A DNA stretch of 64,000 nt from Bacillales bacterium (lineage in GTDB: Bacteria > Bacillota > Bacilli > Bacillales > DASSOY01), in assembly GCA_035700025.1 (NCBI GenBank), contig DASSOY010000003.1, positions 62,001 to 126,000 on the forward strand, in the 5' to 3' direction. The notes below the pieces were generated by a model. The model had not been told where the DNA came from, ran no database searches, and was given only the letters and a program-made list of their open reading frames with translations. Each line of letters begins with the position of its first letter. The stretch's first letter is position 1. Shown one piece after another: positions 1 through 9,144 of the stretch. Both the position numbers and the translations under genes were made by a program.

Positions 1-931
1 AAACGTTCCGGAACGTGTCGATCACTTCCCGGTTCAACGGCTCGCCCGCCGAGACGGCACTCTTCAAATCCGTCAGCTTAAACCGTTGCAAATCGTCGAC
101 TTTCGCCATCAAACGATACTCCGTCGGCGTGCAGCAGAGCACTTGGATTCGATATTCATCTGCTAAAGCCAAATACGTCTCGGGGTCGAATTTCCCATAA
201 TAAACGAACCCGACTGCCCCGGAACCGAGTGTCGACAAAAACGGGCTCCATACCCATTTGGCCCAACCCGGTCCAGCCGTTGCCCAAACGCGGTCGCCTT
301 CGGAAACGTTCATCCATTTTTCAGCAGCTGTACGCAAATGCGCATACGCCCAGCCGTGAGTATGGACAACTCCTTTCGGTTGTCCGGTCGTTCCGGAAGT
401 ATAGGAAAGGAACGCCATGTCATCGCGTGACGTATCCGCCGCTTCGAAGACGTGACTTTCTCCATCAGTCAATTCATTTACGGGAAGCCAGCCTTTATTC
501 CTGCCGCCGACAACCACTTTCAACGAAAGTGAAGGTACCTGTCCGATTCGTTCGAACTCTTCAATCAATGGGGCGAATACGATCACCGCGCTTGCCGACG
601 AGTGGTTAAGGCGATAGGACAAATCTTTCGCTCGCAACATTTCCGACGAAGGAATCACAACTAGACCTGCTTTCAAACAAGCCAAATAAGCTGTGTACGC
701 CTCCGTGATTCGGGGCAGCATGATGAGCACGCGGTCGCCTTTTTTAAGTCCACGGTTTTTTAAGCCGTTCGCCATTTGATTTGCACGCTCAAAAAGTTTG
801 GCGTAAGTGACCGTCTTCTCCTCGCCGCTTTCATTTTTCCAAATCAATGCTTGACGCGCGGGATCAGCCGCATGCTTTTCCATTTCCTCGGTCAAATTGT
901 ACGCTTCCGGTGCCAGCAAATTCGTTTCCAA
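1..931 (-). CDS. ytcI: Acyl-CoA synthetase (AMP-forming), YtcI-like, 3' part missing
   Basis: Adenylate-forming enzyme that activates a short or branched carboxylic acid to its CoA thioester through an acyl-AMP. About 310 N-terminal residues are inside the window; the C-terminal lid domain lies beyond base 1. The P-loop-like adenylation motif SYTSGTTGQPKGV is present, followed by a WATAGPGWAKWVW stretch typical of acetate/medium-chain CoA ligases. The start is a TTG at 931 preceded by an AGGAGGAG ribosome site. An ATG further inside would cost about 18 conserved residues. It sits beside the spore protein and thiI, as ytcI does in B. subtilis. The exact acid used cannot be read from the sequence; acetate, isobutyrate or 2-methylbutyrate are all possible. 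Confidence 0.85.
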   Translation of the reverse strand, partial: METNLLAPEAYNLTEEMEKHAADPARQALIWKNESGEEKTVTYAKLFERANQMANGLKNRGLKKGDRVLIMLPRITEAYTAYLACLKAGLVVIPSSEMLRAKDLSYRLNHSSASAVIVFAPLIEEFERIGQVPSLSLKVVVGGRNKGWLPVNELTDGESHVFEAADTSRDDMAFLSYTSGTTGQPKGVVHTHGWAYAHLRTAAEKWMNVSEGDRVWATAGPGWAKWVWSPFLSTLGSGAVGFVYYGKFDPETYLALADEYRIQVLCCTPTEYRLMAKVDDLQRFKLTDLKSAVSAGEPLNREVIDTFRNV

Positions 932-962
932 GGGCCACTCCTCCTATGTTGGCGTTTCCTCC

Positions 963-971
963 ATTATAACA
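963..971 (-). promoter_or_regulatory. Extended -10 promoter for the acyl-CoA synthetase
   Basis: On the minus strand a TATAAT hexamer is preceded by TG plus one base, giving an extended -10 element about 30 bases upstream of the TTG start. No good -35 hexamer is seen at 17 bases. Confidence 0.5.
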
Positions 972-1003
972 AATTCGCCAATTTTTTGAATCATCAAAAT
1001 CGC

Positions 1004-1032
1004 AAAAAGGGTGATACCCACTGGTACCACCC
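1004..1032 (-). terminator. Rho-independent terminator after the spore protein gene
   Basis: On the minus strand a ten-pair stem (GGGTGGTACC with GGTATCACCC, one G-U pair, AGTG loop) is followed by a run of five T. It lies 30 bases after the spore protein stop and ends transcription before the acyl-CoA synthetase promoter. Confidence 0.75.
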
Positions 1033-1061
1033 AAGCCAATAATATCAAATTGTAAAAATGA

Positions 1062-1265
1062 TTAACGTCCCAATTGTTGTTGAGCAGCGGTGACAAGACG
1101 TTTCGTGATTTCTCCTCCTACCGAACCGTTGGCGCGGGATGTTTGATCAGCACCCAGTTGTACGCCGAATTCTTGAGCGATTTCGGTTTTCATTTGGTCG
1201 ATGGCTTGAGACGCGCCTTCGACGAGCAATTGGTTCGTGTTCCGGCTTCTTTCGTTTTGTGCCAT
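1062..1265 (-). CDS. sspA: Alpha/beta-type small acid-soluble spore protein
   Basis: DNA-coating protein of the dormant spore core. It holds the DNA in an A-like form and protects it from UV and heat, and is degraded at germination by the Gpr protease. The 67-residue product has the family hallmarks: [25 protein letters not shown] (shown in part: the EIAQEFG stretch is the protease cleavage region) and the second block [16 protein letters not shown]. The start at 1265 follows a strong AAGGAGGTG site; an upstream in-frame ATG at 1319 has no such site. It stands next to thiI as sspA does in B. subtilis. A possible sigma-G promoter lies just upstream. Confidence 0.93.
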   Translation of the reverse strand: MAQNERSRNTNQLLVEGASQAIDQMKTEIAQEFGVQLGADQTSRANGSVGGEITKRLVTAAQQQLGR

Positions 1266-1287
1266 GTCTTTCACCTCCTTACGAAGG

Positions 1288-1317
1288 TAGCATTTGAAGA
1301 AACCGGTTCGATCATGC
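1288..1317 (-). promoter_or_regulatory. Possible sigma-G promoter of the spore protein gene
   Basis: Minus strand GCATG, 18 bases, then AATGCTA, close to the forespore sigma-G pattern GHATR-N18-CATNNTA with one mismatch in the -10. The implied leader is very short, about 17 bases, which lowers confidence. Confidence 0.4.
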
Positions 1318-1386
1318 AACTTGACGATGGTAAATGTTGAAAACTACGAACAAGACGTCTAACGTGCCATTCGCGGCCAGCGATCG

Positions 1387-2586
1387 TTAAAACAACTCGT
1401 GAAACTCTTCACTTGTTGCATCTTCTCGATCAAACGACAAGATCTCCGTTTGCGCAACCGCTTCTTCGATAAGCTTTTCCGTTTCCAAGTGGCGTTCGAA
1501 ATGATTGGCTTTATCCCTTCGCGGTTTTGTTTTCGGAGCAGCCGGAACAAAAATTGTGCAGCAATCCTCGTAAGGACGAATGGAAATGTCATACGTGCCG
1601 ATTTTCTTCGCAATTGCGGTAATTTCCGTTTTATCCATCGCCAACAAAGGGCGCAAAACCGGCATGTTCGTCACTTCATTGATGGTGTTCATGCTTTCGA
1701 GCGTCTGACTGGCGACTTGTCCTAAACTTTCTCCCGTCGCCACGGCTAACGCTCCATGTTGCTGTGCGATTCTTTCACTGATTCTTAGCATCAATCGGCG
1801 CATAATCGTCATCCGATAATTGTCCGGAACCGAGCGGTTGATCGTCTCTTGCGCGTTCGTAAACGGCACAACATGGAGGCGAATCGTTCCTCCGAATTTC
1901 GTGAGCTCACGGCACAAATCGACGACCTTTTGTTTTGCGCGTTCGCTCGTATACGGCGGGCTATGGAAATGCACGGCTTCGACGACAGCTCCTCTTTTCA
2001 TCATCAAAAACGCGGCGACCGGGCTATCAATTCCACCCGAAAGCATGAGCATTCCTTTTCCTCCCGCTCCGACAGGAAGTCCTCCCGCTCCAGGAAAACG
2101 AATGCCGCTGATAAACGTGAATTTCTTTTTCACTTCCACTTTTAAATCTACATCGGGATGGTGGACGTCCACCTTTACGTCCGCATTCTTCAAAACATGG
2201 GCTCCAATTTCCCGGTTTAATTTATCGGAACGAATCGGAAAGCTTTTTTCGATGCGGCGGGCGGAAATTTTAAATGTTCGAACGTTGTCCAATTCGCGTA
2301 TAGCCGCGAGTGCCCCCGTTTTCATCGCTTCCAAATCAGATTCGGTTTTCAGCGCAAGACTTAACGATTGGATGCCAAAAACTTCTTGAAGCTGTTCGAT
2401 GATCGGCATATACGGCTGGCCGTTAAGCAGCACAAACATCTTGTCAAAAGAACGCTTTACCCGGATATCCGCGAAACCGGTCAATTTACGTTTTACGTTC
2501 GATTGCAGGCAATCGATAAATTGTTTACGATTTCGTCCTTTCAGCGAAAGTTCCCCAAATCGGATAATAATGTGATCAAAAGTCAT
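1387..2586 (-). CDS. thiI: tRNA 4-thiouridine synthetase ThiI
   Basis: Transfers sulfur to uridine 8 of tRNA and can serve thiamine thiazole formation. The 399-residue protein has the N-terminal ferredoxin-like and THUMP region (about 1-165) and a PP-loop ATPase domain with SGGIDSPVAA at 183-192 that binds ATP. It ends soon after the catalytic domain and lacks the C-terminal rhodanese domain found in E. coli ThiI, which is normal for Bacillus. Its ATG overlaps the stop of the upstream cysteine desulfurase by four bases, so the sulfur donor and acceptor are translationally coupled. No clear terminator follows. Confidence 0.95.
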   Translation of the reverse strand: MTFDHIIIRFGELSLKGRNRKQFIDCLQSNVKRKLTGFADIRVKRSFDKMFVLLNGQPYMPIIEQLQEVFGIQSLSLALKTESDLEAMKTGALAAIRELDNVRTFKISARRIEKSFPIRSDKLNREIGAHVLKNADVKVDVHHPDVDLKVEVKKKFTFISGIRFPGAGGLPVGAGGKGMLMLSGGIDSPVAAFLMMKRGAVVEAVHFHSPPYTSERAKQKVVDLCRELTKFGGTIRLHVVPFTNAQETINRSVPDNYRMTIMRRLMLRISERIAQQHGALAVATGESLGQVASQTLESMNTINEVTNMPVLRPLLAMDKTEITAIAKKIGTYDISIRPYEDCCTIFVPAAPKTKPRRDKANHFERHLETEKLIEEAVAQTEILSFDREDATSEEFHELF

Positions 2587-3731
2587 CTCGTTCCCCCCAC
2601 TTTGCGAAGCTTTGGAACAACCGCTTTAACGGCTTCGATTGTATCTTGTATTTCCGCTTCCGTGTTGTCGAAAGCGAGACTGATCCGAACCGCATGTTCC
2701 GCACGCTTCAAAGGAATTCCCGAAGCCAACAATACCGGACTTGCCCCGCTCTCATTAGAAGAACAGGCCGACCTCGTTGACACGTAAATGCCGTGTTCGC
2801 TTAATGCGTGAACAAGAACCTCCGGTTTGACGCCTTCGACAGAAAAGTTCAATATATGCGGAGCAGCATGTTCGTCAGGCGTATTCAAATCAATGCCCTC
2901 CAATTTCGATAAACGTTCCGCCAAATTGTTTTTCAACCGCCGAACATGGGACAGTTGGTTCATCGATGCTTCAGAACTCATCCGAAGCGCCTTCGCCATT
3001 GCGGCAACGGCGGGTAAGTTTTCCGTCCCGGAACGAAAGCCGGATTCTTGATTGCCGCCGGAAAGCAGTGCCTTCAGTTGGACGCCGTTGCGGACATAAA
3101 GAATGCCTACGCCGCGCGGGCCATGAAATTTATGGGCCGATAGGCTTGCCAAATCAATGCCGGACTTTTTGAAATCGAGCGGAACTTTCGTAATTCCTTG
3201 AACGTGGTCCACGTGAAAAACAATCTTTGGGTAACGAGCCAACAGTTTCCCCGCTTCTTCCACAGGCTGAATCGTTCCAAGCTCGTTGTTTACGTGTATC
3301 ATCGATACGAAAATCGTGTCCGGCCGAATGGCTTTTTCCAAATCTTGCACGGATATCCGGCCGCCGTCCGTGGCAGGCAAATAAGTCACGTCAAACCCGA
3401 ATCCTTTCAACTGCTCAAACGCCTGTTTCACCGCCGGATGTTCGACTTCCGTAGTGATCACGTGCTTGCCCCGAGACTCGTACTGGAAAGCTGTGCCTTT
3501 GACGGCCAAATTATCGCTTTCAGTTCCTCCGGATGTGAAAACGACCTCTTGTTCATTTACTTTCAGCCAATGCGCGCAAACTTTCCGCGCCTCGTTGAAG
3601 ACTCGTTCCGCTTCACCGCCGAGGCGATGGAGGGACGATGGATTGCCGAAATACTTCTCCGCAACCTTGCTATACGTTTCAAGCACTTCTCGATAAGGTT
3701 TCGTCGTCGCGCTGTTGTCAAGATAAATCAA
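2583..3731 (-). CDS. nifZ: Cysteine desulfurase partnering ThiI (NifZ type)
   Basis: PLP enzyme that takes sulfur from L-cysteine as a persulfide and passes it to ThiI. It has 382 residues and aminotransferase class V fold. Visible marks are LDNSATTKP at the N-terminus, the PLP lysine in SAHKFHGPRG (Lys201) and the sulfur-carrying cysteine in STRSACSSNESG (Cys323). The order desulfurase-thiI and the four-base overlap match B. subtilis nifZ-thiI, where the product is dedicated to tRNA s4U. B. subtilis has braB between this gene and ezrA; here the two are direct neighbours. Confidence 0.94.
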   Translation of the reverse strand: MIYLDNSATTKPYREVLETYSKVAEKYFGNPSSLHRLGGEAERVFNEARKVCAHWLKVNEQEVVFTSGGTESDNLAVKGTAFQYESRGKHVITTEVEHPAVKQAFEQLKGFGFDVTYLPATDGGRISVQDLEKAIRPDTIFVSMIHVNNELGTIQPVEEAGKLLARYPKIVFHVDHVQGITKVPLDFKKSGIDLASLSAHKFHGPRGVGILYVRNGVQLKALLSGGNQESGFRSGTENLPAVAAMAKALRMSSEASMNQLSHVRRLKNNLAERLSKLEGIDLNTPDEHAAPHILNFSVEGVKPEVLVHALSEHGIYVSTRSACSSNESGASPVLLASGIPLKRAEHAVRISLAFDNTEAEIQDTIEAVKAVVPKLRKVGGTR

Positions 3732-3848
3732 TGGATCCTCGCTCCTTCACATCGTACTATCATAACACGTACGTTACCGTGATAAAAGCATCGCCAATTC
3801 AGTGAACATCCCGTCAATTTCGCCTTTTCCGCCGATCATCATGCAAAA

Positions 3849-3869
3849 AGATCCCGGTTGCCGGGATCT
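3849..3869 (-). terminator. Terminator after ezrA
   Basis: Perfect nine-pair stem AGATCCCGG / CCGGGATCT with a three-base loop, followed on the minus strand by TTTTT, directly behind the ezrA stop codon. Confidence 0.85.
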
Positions 3870-3871
3870 CA

Positions 3872-5584
3872 TTAAGCTTCCTTATTCAACGAAACATCGA
3901 ATTCCTTTAAGATGTGGGGCTCGACGGTTTCGATCGCTTTCGCCGCAAATTCCAACGCTTCTTCATAACTGTAATTGCGAAAAGCATTTTCCGCAGCGTT
4001 CAATCCTTCTTTGACGGACGGGTATTTGCTTCGATACCGATTTCCGTATTGGATGAGCCGCTCGGCCAAGTCGGCATCTTCGACAAGTTTCTTCGTCGCT
4101 TCGCAACTTTGTGCGACCTCCTCGAGCGCTTCCTCCAACACACGATTGACGACATTCATTTCCAACGGTTTTTTGTTCAGCTTTTCATCCACTTCGGCCA
4201 TCTTTTCTTCGGCAAGCTCAAAATGGGTCAATTGATATGAAGGCAAGCCGGGAAGGTTGCTCTTCTGAACGAGACGCTTCGCTTCCAGCAAGCTTCTCTT
4301 CATTTCCAGCAGCTTCTTCTTCGCTTTCAGCTCATCTTCCCTTAAAGCATCAAGCATTTCCCGATACAGCTTTCTTTTTTCTTCCAATTGGTCAAGCCGT
4401 TCTTTCATCGTTTCAAGCTTTTCTTGAACAATGCTGAAGGCTAGCTTCTGCTCCTTCAACGCATCTTCCGTTTCCGCAAATCGTTTCCGCAATTGCTTCG
4501 TTTCCGACTCAAGTTCATCTTGAATTTGCAAATCTTCCTGTTCAATCCGGTAACTTAACTGGACGAGCTCCGTTTCACTCTTCAATTCGCCGACGTTCGC
4601 TTCCGTTTGCGCCAATTGATCTTGAACCGATTTTCGTTCAACCGGCACGAGTTTTCGCGAGGCGACTTCCTTCTCAAGCTCGTCGTAAATCCTTTCAAGA
4701 CGCTTGCCGAGTGCCTCGATTTCCTCAGGCATCGTATCGACATTCGCTTGTTCCAAATCGGAAAGCAATTTGTCGACAAGTCCTTCAATCGCTTTAAGTT
4801 CACGGTCGATTTTTAAATGGCCGAGAATGAACCCTTGCTCTTCCATATCATGAAACCCTTCGCGCAGCTCTTTGATTTGTTCAGGAATGTTCGTCTGCAA
4901 CTCTGTGAACCATTGCGGAATATGTTCCACTTTCCGTTGCAAACCATCGATCTGGGATTGGATTTCGAGCAAAATCGATCTCGCTTCGAGGTAATTGCCT
5001 TCTTCCGTTTCATGTTCGTAATTCTCAAAATAACGCGAAATATCGGCCAATTCAGCTTCAATGGGCACAATCGCTTTCTGAAAATGCCTTCTGCCTGTCA
5101 ACATTTTCTTCTTCAGTTCATGATAGGCTGCCTTCAACGCTACGATGTCTTCGCGGTTTTGTTGTTCACTCGAAATGAGGACACGTAAATCTTCAAGAAG
5201 CTCTTCAATTCTCTTCTCTGACCGTTCCAGTCGTTCCTGAATGCCGTTCAAAATCGCTTTCGCTTTACCAAAACGAAATCGATCCGCCGCTTCTTCAGCC
5301 TCGAATAATCGCTCTTCCACTTCCGGCAAATCAACGGTGACGATATCGTCCCATTCATTTCTCCACCGTTCGAATTTCGCTTCCGTCTGACCGGTCATTT
5401 TCAAACGTTTCACTTTCGAAATTTCTTCGGTCACCGGCCGGTTCATGATCTCGATTTTCCTCGACTCGAGCCGGTCGATTTGCCGGTATACGTTGCGTCT
5501 GCTTAAACTGCCGAAAATAATAATTCCGATAAGAATTCCAATCAATGCGAGAATATAATAAACCAAAGGAAGCCTAACCCCCAT
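3872..5584 (-). CDS. ezrA: Septation ring regulator EzrA
   Basis: Membrane-anchored negative regulator of FtsZ ring formation. One N-terminal membrane segment (YYILALIGILIGIIIFG) is followed by about 530 residues of spectrin-like coiled coil rich in Glu, Lys and Leu. The block IDRLESRKIEIMNRP and the later KMTGQTEAKF match EzrA closely. The start is uncertain. The ATG at 5584 has a purine-rich stretch almost touching it, while a TTG 18 bases further in (5566) has GGGGG at better spacing and would give an N-terminus the length of B. subtilis EzrA. An upstream ATG at 5629 is also open. The family is about 562 residues. Confidence 0.93.
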   Translation of the reverse strand: MGVRLPLVYYILALIGILIGIIIFGSLSRRNVYRQIDRLESRKIEIMNRPVTEEISKVKRLKMTGQTEAKFERWRNEWDDIVTVDLPEVEERLFEAEEAADRFRFGKAKAILNGIQERLERSEKRIEELLEDLRVLISSEQQNREDIVALKAAYHELKKKMLTGRRHFQKAIVPIEAELADISRYFENYEHETEEGNYLEARSILLEIQSQIDGLQRKVEHIPQWFTELQTNIPEQIKELREGFHDMEEQGFILGHLKIDRELKAIEGLVDKLLSDLEQANVDTMPEEIEALGKRLERIYDELEKEVASRKLVPVERKSVQDQLAQTEANVGELKSETELVQLSYRIEQEDLQIQDELESETKQLRKRFAETEDALKEQKLAFSIVQEKLETMKERLDQLEEKRKLYREMLDALREDELKAKKKLLEMKRSLLEAKRLVQKSNLPGLPSYQLTHFELAEEKMAEVDEKLNKKPLEMNVVNRVLEEALEEVAQSCEATKKLVEDADLAERLIQYGNRYRSKYPSVKEGLNAAENAFRNYSYEEALEFAAKAIETVEPHILKEFDVSLNKEA

Positions 5585-5710
5585 TCCCCTTACACTTTCC
5601 CGGATGCCGGGAAGGCTCGTTCCATGCACAATTCCAGTTTCTATGATACCATGTATTCAACGTTTTGCGTGAATTTTTCCGAAAAAAATTGGTTTTTAGC
5701 GAAAAACGGC

Positions 5711-5745
5711 AAAAGACGAGGTTCGTTGTGAAACAGAATCTCGTC
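5711..5745 (-). terminator. Likely terminator after the TetR gene
   Basis: Imperfect hairpin with GACGAG / CTCGTC at its base, overlapping the end of the TetR reading frame and followed on the minus strand by TTTT. Confidence 0.55.
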
Positions 5746-6379
5746 AAGCTTGAGCCTTTTTCAATTGGGGAGGATTCGGGTGGCAGACCGCGGTGTCAAC
5801 CCACATTCTTAAGTAATGGGCGTACCTTTTTTTAAAATAAGCTTCCTGCGGCATTAAATGATAAACTTCACGTATATATTGAGGGTGCAAATACGGCATG
5901 AGCAACAGTTCTCTCAGTTGCAGTACAAGCAAATCGACCGGGCGGCGGCGAAATTCTTTTTGTTTGAATCCGGCGGAAAATACTTGCTCGTAACAATACT
6001 TTTCCTTCATTAAGTAAGTCGTCATTACTTCACGAACCAAGGTGGAGTCGAACGTCACCTCCCGGTGAACGCAACGGGCAAGATCGAGATGATCTTGCTG
6101 GTAATCGAGGGCAAAGCGAATCATCTCAAGCAGCACATCCTTTGCGGAACGTTCGTGAAGCTGTTCCAAACAAGCCGCGATGCCTTCGGTGTAACCTTCG
6201 TAAAAAGAAGTCATCAAATGTTCCAGCAAAGATTTTTTGCCGCCGAAATAATAGGAAATTAAAGCAACATTTACTCCGGCATGGGAAGCGATGTCCCGAA
6301 CGGAAGTCCGATCGAACCCTTTTCCATTGAACAGAAGAACCGCCGAGTCGATCACCAGTTGTTTTTTGTTCGGTTTCAT
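5744..6379 (-). CDS. yttP: TetR-family transcriptional regulator, YttP-like
   Basis: DNA-binding regulator with a TetR N-terminal helix-turn-helix (about residues 8-55: ...FDRTSVRDIASHAGVNVAL, then YYFGGKKSLLEHLM) and a helical ligand/dimer domain. The ATG at 6379 follows GCGAGGTGG at five bases; an in-frame GTG three codons upstream overlaps that site and is less likely. It is divergent to the Met-sulfoxide reductase gene, and the same neighbours occur for yttP in B. subtilis. Ligand and targets are unknown. Confidence 0.88.
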   Translation of the reverse strand: MKPNKKQLVIDSAVLLFNGKGFDRTSVRDIASHAGVNVALISYYFGGKKSLLEHLMTSFYEGYTEGIAACLEQLHERSAKDVLLEMIRFALDYQQDHLDLARCVHREVTFDSTLVREVMTTYLMKEKYCYEQVFSAGFKQKEFRRRPVDLLVLQLRELLLMPYLHPQYIREVYHLMPQEAYFKKRYAHYLRMWVDTAVCHPNPPQLKKAQA

Positions 6380-6524
6380 TGGTACCACCTCGCAAAGTGT
6401 TCTTCCTGTATGGTTTCGCGGCGAGCCGCAAGTGTCCTTTAAAAAAAGCTCGACAGATCGCCCGTGGATTCCGCAAGTTTAGTCAAAAGCCGGCGCAAGA
6501 TTTAGCATTTAAAGGGGGATGACG

Positions 6525-7007
6525 ATGTTTCACGTCGAATCTTACAATGATACGCGAAAAAATAATTACCGTTTGGTGTGCAAGCAGTTGAAGGCTTTAA
6601 TTGAAGGAGAACCGAACTTGTTCGCCAATTTGGCGAACGCTTCCGCCCTGTTGAATCAATTTCTCGATGACGTCAACTGGGTTGGATTTTATTTACCGGA
6701 CGGAGAAGTCGAACTCGTGCTCGGGCCGTTCCAAGGGTTGCCCGCCTGCGTAAGAATTCCATTCGGCAAAGGCGTATGCGGAACAGCGGCAAGCGAAAGG
6801 AAAATCATTCGGGTGAAAGACGTTAATGAATTTGCCGGACATATCGCTTGCGATTCAGCCTCGCGTTCGGAAATCGTCGTTCCGCTGATCAAAAACGACG
6901 AGGTGATCGGGTTGCTCGATATTGACAGTCCGTCAACCGACCGATTTGATGAAGAAGACGAAGACGGCCTGCGCCGGTTTGTTGAAGTATTGGTGGATCA
7001 TCTATAA
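6525..7007 (+). CDS. msrC: Free methionine-(R)-sulfoxide reductase (GAF domain), YtsP
   Basis: Reduces free L-methionine-(R)-sulfoxide in the cytoplasm. A single GAF domain of 160 residues carries the three family cysteines (Cys75 in LPACVRIPF, Cys85 in GKGVCGTAA, Cys109 in HIACDSASRSEIVVP) with the 10- and 24-residue spacing of the characterised E. coli enzyme. The second of two ATGs (6525) is preferred because AAAGGGGG lies at normal distance; the first (6519) abuts it. A clear terminator follows. Confidence 0.92.
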   Translation: MFHVESYNDTRKNNYRLVCKQLKALIEGEPNLFANLANASALLNQFLDDVNWVGFYLPDGEVELVLGPFQGLPACVRIPFGKGVCGTAASERKIIRVKDVNEFAGHIACDSASRSEIVVPLIKNDEVIGLLDIDSPSTDRFDEEDEDGLRRFVEVLVDHL

Positions 7008-7022
7008 TGATTGCGACAGTGA

Positions 7023-7051
7023 AAGCTCCCGACAACCCTCGGGAGCTTTTT
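7023..7051 (+). terminator. Terminator after the Met-sulfoxide reductase gene
   Basis: AAGCTCCCGA / TCGGGAGCTT ten-pair stem with a six-base loop, then a run of T. It lies between two converging genes; the T run favours the plus strand. Confidence 0.88.
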
Positions 7052-7055
7052 TTCA

Positions 7056-8777
7056 TCATCCGGACACGAATTGATTTTTTCCGGCCGCTTTTGCCGCATA
7101 TAAAGCACGATCTGCACGTGAAAATAAGGCTTGAATCGTTGTTTGCCCTTGTAGGTCCGCCGCCCAGGATGCCATTCCGCACGAAGTCGTCACCTGCGGG
7201 TTCGTGTTCCGGCGAATGTTTTCAAGCAGCCTTTCGGCTACACTTTCGCCATGTCCCGAGTCAAGGTCAGGCAAATAAAGCGCCAATTCCTCCCCGCCCC
7301 ACCGCGCTACGACATCGACGTCACGCGTATTGTTTCGTAAAATGTCGGCTACTTGGACTAAGAGATCATCACCGGTTTGATGGCCGAATGTGTCGTTGAT
7401 CTCCTTGAAATTGTCGATGTCCAGCAACAAGAAACAGCCGAGCCTGTCCGCTTTCAAATGGTTTTCCAGTCGTTCGTTAAAATGAACGCGCGTGCACAAC
7501 CTTGTCAAATGATCAGTAATTACCATCTTTCGAAGTTTTTCATGAAGAATGGAATTGCTGAAAGCGAGCGTGGAATGATGGATAAGTGATTCCAACAATT
7601 TGTGCTGGTCGAACGTAAATTGGTTAGGTTCTCCGTGCAAAACGACTGCGATGCCTTCCATGATTCCTTTATGGACCATCGGAACTCCCATGAAAGATCG
7701 GTAAGCGGTTTGGTTCGTCCAGCTTTCGTTTCTTAAGTCGCCGATGAATATTGCATCGCCGGCCTCCGCGATCTTTTTGAGGCAGGCGTCAAGAAACGGA
7801 CGATTCGCTTTACGGAAGAAAAATTCCGTACTGCCTTCCAACGGTGCATTTCGTTTCCCGTAAGTGATGAAACCCACTTGTTCCGCATGAAACGAACGAA
7901 TAATCTCCGATGTTATGTAGCGGATCGAATCCGTCAAACGGTGATTGGCATTCAGCTGATGCGATGTTTCGTTGATTAATTTCAAATCGGCGATGTATTG
8001 CTGCGATTGTTGATGCAGCTTTGCATTTTCCAATGCACTGCCCCCGATGGCGGCGAATCTCCTGATCCACTCGAAATCGGCGTCTGAAATCGTTTCGTTT
8101 CCGGCGTTCATCCGGTTCATTTCAATACTCATTACGCCGTAACTCCCTTGTCGGCCGAGGAGCGGAACATGGATAAAAGGGCAACAGCGATCATCCGTTT
8201 CCAACTGAATTTCACCGGATATGAAAGCCTCTGAACAACTATTGTCTTTATCAGTATGGTCAAATTCGAAATGTTCGACGGGCAAGCCTTCGAGATCACC
8301 GCTGTCATGGGACAAATAAAATTTGCACCGGCAAGCACTGTCGAGAAAAGCCGTGGCTCTGATCATCTCGCGAAGCACGACGTCCACTTCCGATGATGCG
8401 TGCACCGCTTTCAACATGTCGATGAGGTAGTCGTGACGCAGTTGTTCCTTCCCATTGGCGTCCGATAGTCTCATCATGCCGCGAAATTCTACCAGCCTTT
8501 CACGGATTTTCTTTTCGTCGCCGTTCGCTTTCGCATACACGGCACCGACAAAACCATTTTCAACGATTTCATCAAGAGACAACTGCATATAACACGTTTC
8601 TTCATCGGCTTCGACATCCATGTATTGGTCAATGCTGCGATAACGAGCAAGATCTTGCTGCAAACTTCCGCTGGAGGAAAGAATCGCTCCGTCTGCGCCA
8701 AGCAAAACAAAAATCGCCTGATCGCAAGCACCGAAACGATCGACGATCGAATTGAACAATTCAATCACATGTTCCAT
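7056..8777 (-). CDS. ytrP: GAF-GGDEF protein (putative diguanylate cyclase), YtrP-like
   Basis: Soluble 573-residue protein with GAF-like sensor regions in the first 390 residues and a C-terminal GGDEF domain (about 405-570) that makes c-di-GMP from two GTP. The active-site motif is GGEEL, a permitted variant of GG(D/E)EF. A product-inhibition I-site, RDVD, lies five residues before it, so the enzyme is probably active and feedback controlled. It has no membrane segment. The position between msrC/ytsP and rpsD matches B. subtilis ytrP. The signal sensed by the GAF part cannot be read from the sequence. Confidence 0.88.
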   Translation of the reverse strand: MEHVIELFNSIVDRFGACDQAIFVLLGADGAILSSSGSLQQDLARYRSIDQYMDVEADEETCYMQLSLDEIVENGFVGAVYAKANGDEKKIRERLVEFRGMMRLSDANGKEQLRHDYLIDMLKAVHASSEVDVVLREMIRATAFLDSACRCKFYLSHDSGDLEGLPVEHFEFDHTDKDNSCSEAFISGEIQLETDDRCCPFIHVPLLGRQGSYGVMSIEMNRMNAGNETISDADFEWIRRFAAIGGSALENAKLHQQSQQYIADLKLINETSHQLNANHRLTDSIRYITSEIIRSFHAEQVGFITYGKRNAPLEGSTEFFFRKANRPFLDACLKKIAEAGDAIFIGDLRNESWTNQTAYRSFMGVPMVHKGIMEGIAVVLHGEPNQFTFDQHKLLESLIHHSTLAFSNSILHEKLRKMVITDHLTRLCTRVHFNERLENHLKADRLGCFLLLDIDNFKEINDTFGHQTGDDLLVQVADILRNNTRDVDVVARWGGEELALYLPDLDSGHGESVAERLLENIRRNTNPQVTTSCGMASWAADLQGQTTIQALFSRADRALYAAKAAGKNQFVSG

Positions 8778-8919
8778 GTATCGAGGTCATCCCCTGTCAT
8801 TGAAAACGATTATCTTATTCCATTATATCGAAACAAATGACCCCTGTCCTCTCGTTTTCGGAAAAATGATTCACTTTCTCCGAATATCTTTCGGAAACGG
8901 GAGAATTGCCGTGCTATCC

Positions 8920-8948
8920 TTGACTTCCCACCGAATTCCGATTATACT
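8920..8948 (+). promoter_or_regulatory. Sigma-A promoter of rpsD
   Basis: TTGACT, exactly 17 bases, TATACT: a near-consensus vegetative promoter. Transcription would begin near 8955 and give an untranslated leader of about 205 bases ahead of rpsD. Confidence 0.85.
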
Positions 8949-8989
8949 TGTCGTTGTGTAAAATGTGACAGCTTATGTGGACACCGTAT

Positions 8990-9144
8990 GAACCCTCCCA
9001 TTTTGTTTCTCGATCATCGCGGCTGTTTTTGAGAAGGATCGAGGTGCATTGCGTAACCCCCGCTGTCGGGGCGAAGGTGCGTGAAGACAAAATGGCATGC
9101 GGCGGACCGCGAATTCGCTGTTATTTTATGCAAATTAAAATAAC
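8990..9144 (+). promoter_or_regulatory. Structured rpsD leader, likely S4 autoregulatory site
   Basis: The leader has nested complementarity. CCATTTTG near 8998 pairs with CAAAATGG near 9090. Inside it CTCGATC pairs with GATCGAG, and CCCCG with CGGGG. A separate hairpin, GTTATTTTA / TAAAATAAC (9120-9144), ends just before the ribosome site. B. subtilis rpsD is known to be repressed by its product S4 binding a structured leader. The assignment here rests on position and folding, not on a recognised consensus. Confidence 0.6.

Noticed and set aside
1820-2389. 189-codon plus-strand frame opposite thiI
   Set aside because: thiI is unmistakable on the other strand and this frame has no ribosome site or recognisable domain.
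8802-8817. TTGAAAACGATTATCT, similar to a CcpA cre site
   Set aside because: The conserved C in the right half is out of place, so it misses the consensus at two positions.
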